From: Methanocorpusculum sp.
Lineage (GTDB): Archaea; Halobacteriota; Methanomicrobia; Methanomicrobiales; Methanocorpusculaceae
DNA length: 6,601 nt
Direction of reading: 5' to 3'
Assembly: GCA_030539595.1 (NCBI GenBank)
Contig: JAUNXW010000094.1
Coordinates: 1 to 6,601 of the forward strand
Shown here: in pieces, positions 5,971 through 6,601 of the stretch
How the letters are laid out: each line of letters opens with the position of its first letter
Position numbering within the stretch: position 1 is the stretch's first letter
Made by a program: the position numbers and the translations under genes
The notes under the pieces: model-generated
The model's database searches: none
Told to the model about the DNA's origin: nothing
The model's input: only the letters and a program-made list of their open reading frames with translations

Positions 5971-6601
5971 TTATAACAGCCCCATGTCCATTATAAACGT
6001 TGTGTCGGTGAGCATTTCATTTATGTTGTAGAAGTCGTAGACTTTTCTTGCGGTGAATGTGCTTAAGCAGGGAAGCATATCGCAGTTTAAGGCTGTGTCA
6101 ACTCCTGTTACAGATGCAGTGTTTTCGCTTGTGACGGTCATTGAAGCCGATGCACAGACGCAGACGCCGTCATAATAAAGTGTGAGACCTTTCATGTAGA
6201 TTATTGTTTTTCCTATTTCAACCCACTCGGTCGATTTGTTTTCTATTTCAAGTCTCATTACTCCGTATTCGTAATTTTTGACTGCGGGTAAGTTGTAGTA
6301 GACTTCGCTTTTGTGCCAGCGTGTGATTACTCCGCGGCTTGCCTGCCCATAGAGTGAGTATTTCGGATAGACGAATGAGACCACATCTAAAATGTCTGTG
6401 CTGTGGTCTTCGGTTTCTACAAATATTCCAATTTCAAGCGGGAAAGTCAGGAAGACAACGCATTTGCTTTCAGGCTGAATTTTTATTTCGCTGAAGTCTA
6501 TTTCAAGGAAGTCTGTTACGCTGTCTGGTAAGTTGAGCGGTTCAACCGGGCAGATTACTACGTGACTGTCTTTTGCGGATATGTTTGATTCGTAAGTCCA
6601 G
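5971..6601 (-). CDS. DUF432-like conserved archaeal protein (5' truncated by window edge)
   Basis: The frame is open to the right edge and ends with TAA at 5971-5973, giving 209 visible C-terminal residues. The in-frame GTG at 6384 is not taken as the start, because the upstream codons read as good protein (VVICPVEPLNLPDSVTDFLE, VVFLTFPLEIGIFVE) and belong to the same domain. The features PVEPLNLP, FPLEIGIFVE, LDVVSFVYPKYSLYG, GVITRWHKSEVY and LEIENKSTEWVEIGK match my memory of DUF432, an uncharacterised archaeal family. No alignment was run. It is beta-rich and hydrophilic, with no membrane segment in the visible part. Four cysteines lie in the last third (VCVCAS, NCDMLPCL); whether they bind metal cannot be told. 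It is the upstream gene of a tight operon with an MscS channel, so a role in channel control or envelope stress is plausible but unproven. Confidence 0.7.
   Translation of the reverse strand, partial: WTYESNISAKDSHVVICPVEPLNLPDSVTDFLEIDFSEIKIQPESKCVVFLTFPLEIGIFVETEDHSTDILDVVSFVYPKYSLYGQASRGVITRWHKSEVYYNLPAVKNYEYGVMRLEIENKSTEWVEIGKTIIYMKGLTLYYDGVCVCASASMTVTSENTASVTGVDTALNCDMLPCLSTFTARKVYDFYNINEMLTDTTFIMDMGLL

Noticed and set aside
6382..6384. GTG as start of the DUF432-like gene
   Set aside because: The frame stays open to the window edge and the upstream codons give protein of the same domain, so this GTG is an internal valine.
1..6601. tRNA, rRNA, insertion sequence or prophage genes
   Set aside because: No tRNA cloverleaf, rRNA stretch, transposase, integrase or phage protein was recognised on either strand.

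Overview
The window reads as a piece of a euryarchaeal chromosome, most likely from a methanogen of the Methanomicrobiales type. The main evidence is a full-length large subunit of the archaeal family D DNA polymerase (DP2, PolC). It lies beside a DUF432-like gene, an MscS-type channel gene and a small HEAT-repeat gene. Intergenic DNA is AT-rich and holds oligo-T tracts of the kind archaea use as terminators. The lineage below Euryarchaeota is inferred from the general look of the proteins, not shown.

Layout, left to right. Bases 1-428 (+) are the C-terminal part of an EamA/DMT-family membrane transporter cut by the window edge. Bases 429-702 are a convergent intergenic gap with T-tracts, a small hairpin and one copy of a 70-bp repeat. 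Bases 703-4134 (-) are polC (DP2, 1143 aa), complete, with catalytic NCDGDED motif, three visible Cys-pair zinc sites and a C-terminal PIP box. Bases 4135-4531 hold no convincing gene but are rich in structure: the second copy of the 70-bp repeat, an 18-bp perfect inverted repeat, a hairpin with T-tract, a multi-stem element and a T-rich terminator. Bases 4532-6601 (-) are a tight three-gene operon read right to left: a DUF432-like protein (5' end outside the window), an MscS-family channel, and a HEAT-repeat protein.

How the genes work together. In the right-hand operon the first stop codon directly abuts the channel start, and the channel stop overlaps the HEAT start by four bases (ATGA). 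The three proteins are therefore probably made in fixed ratio and may form a membrane-tension or osmotic-response module with soluble partners. That functional link is inference. polC appears to be its own transcription unit, separated from the operon by terminator-like structures, and may have a very short leader or none. The most unusual part of the window is not a protein but the two intergenic gaps on either side of polC. They share a 70-bp direct repeat (54 of 70 bases identical, no gaps) and a related small hairpin.
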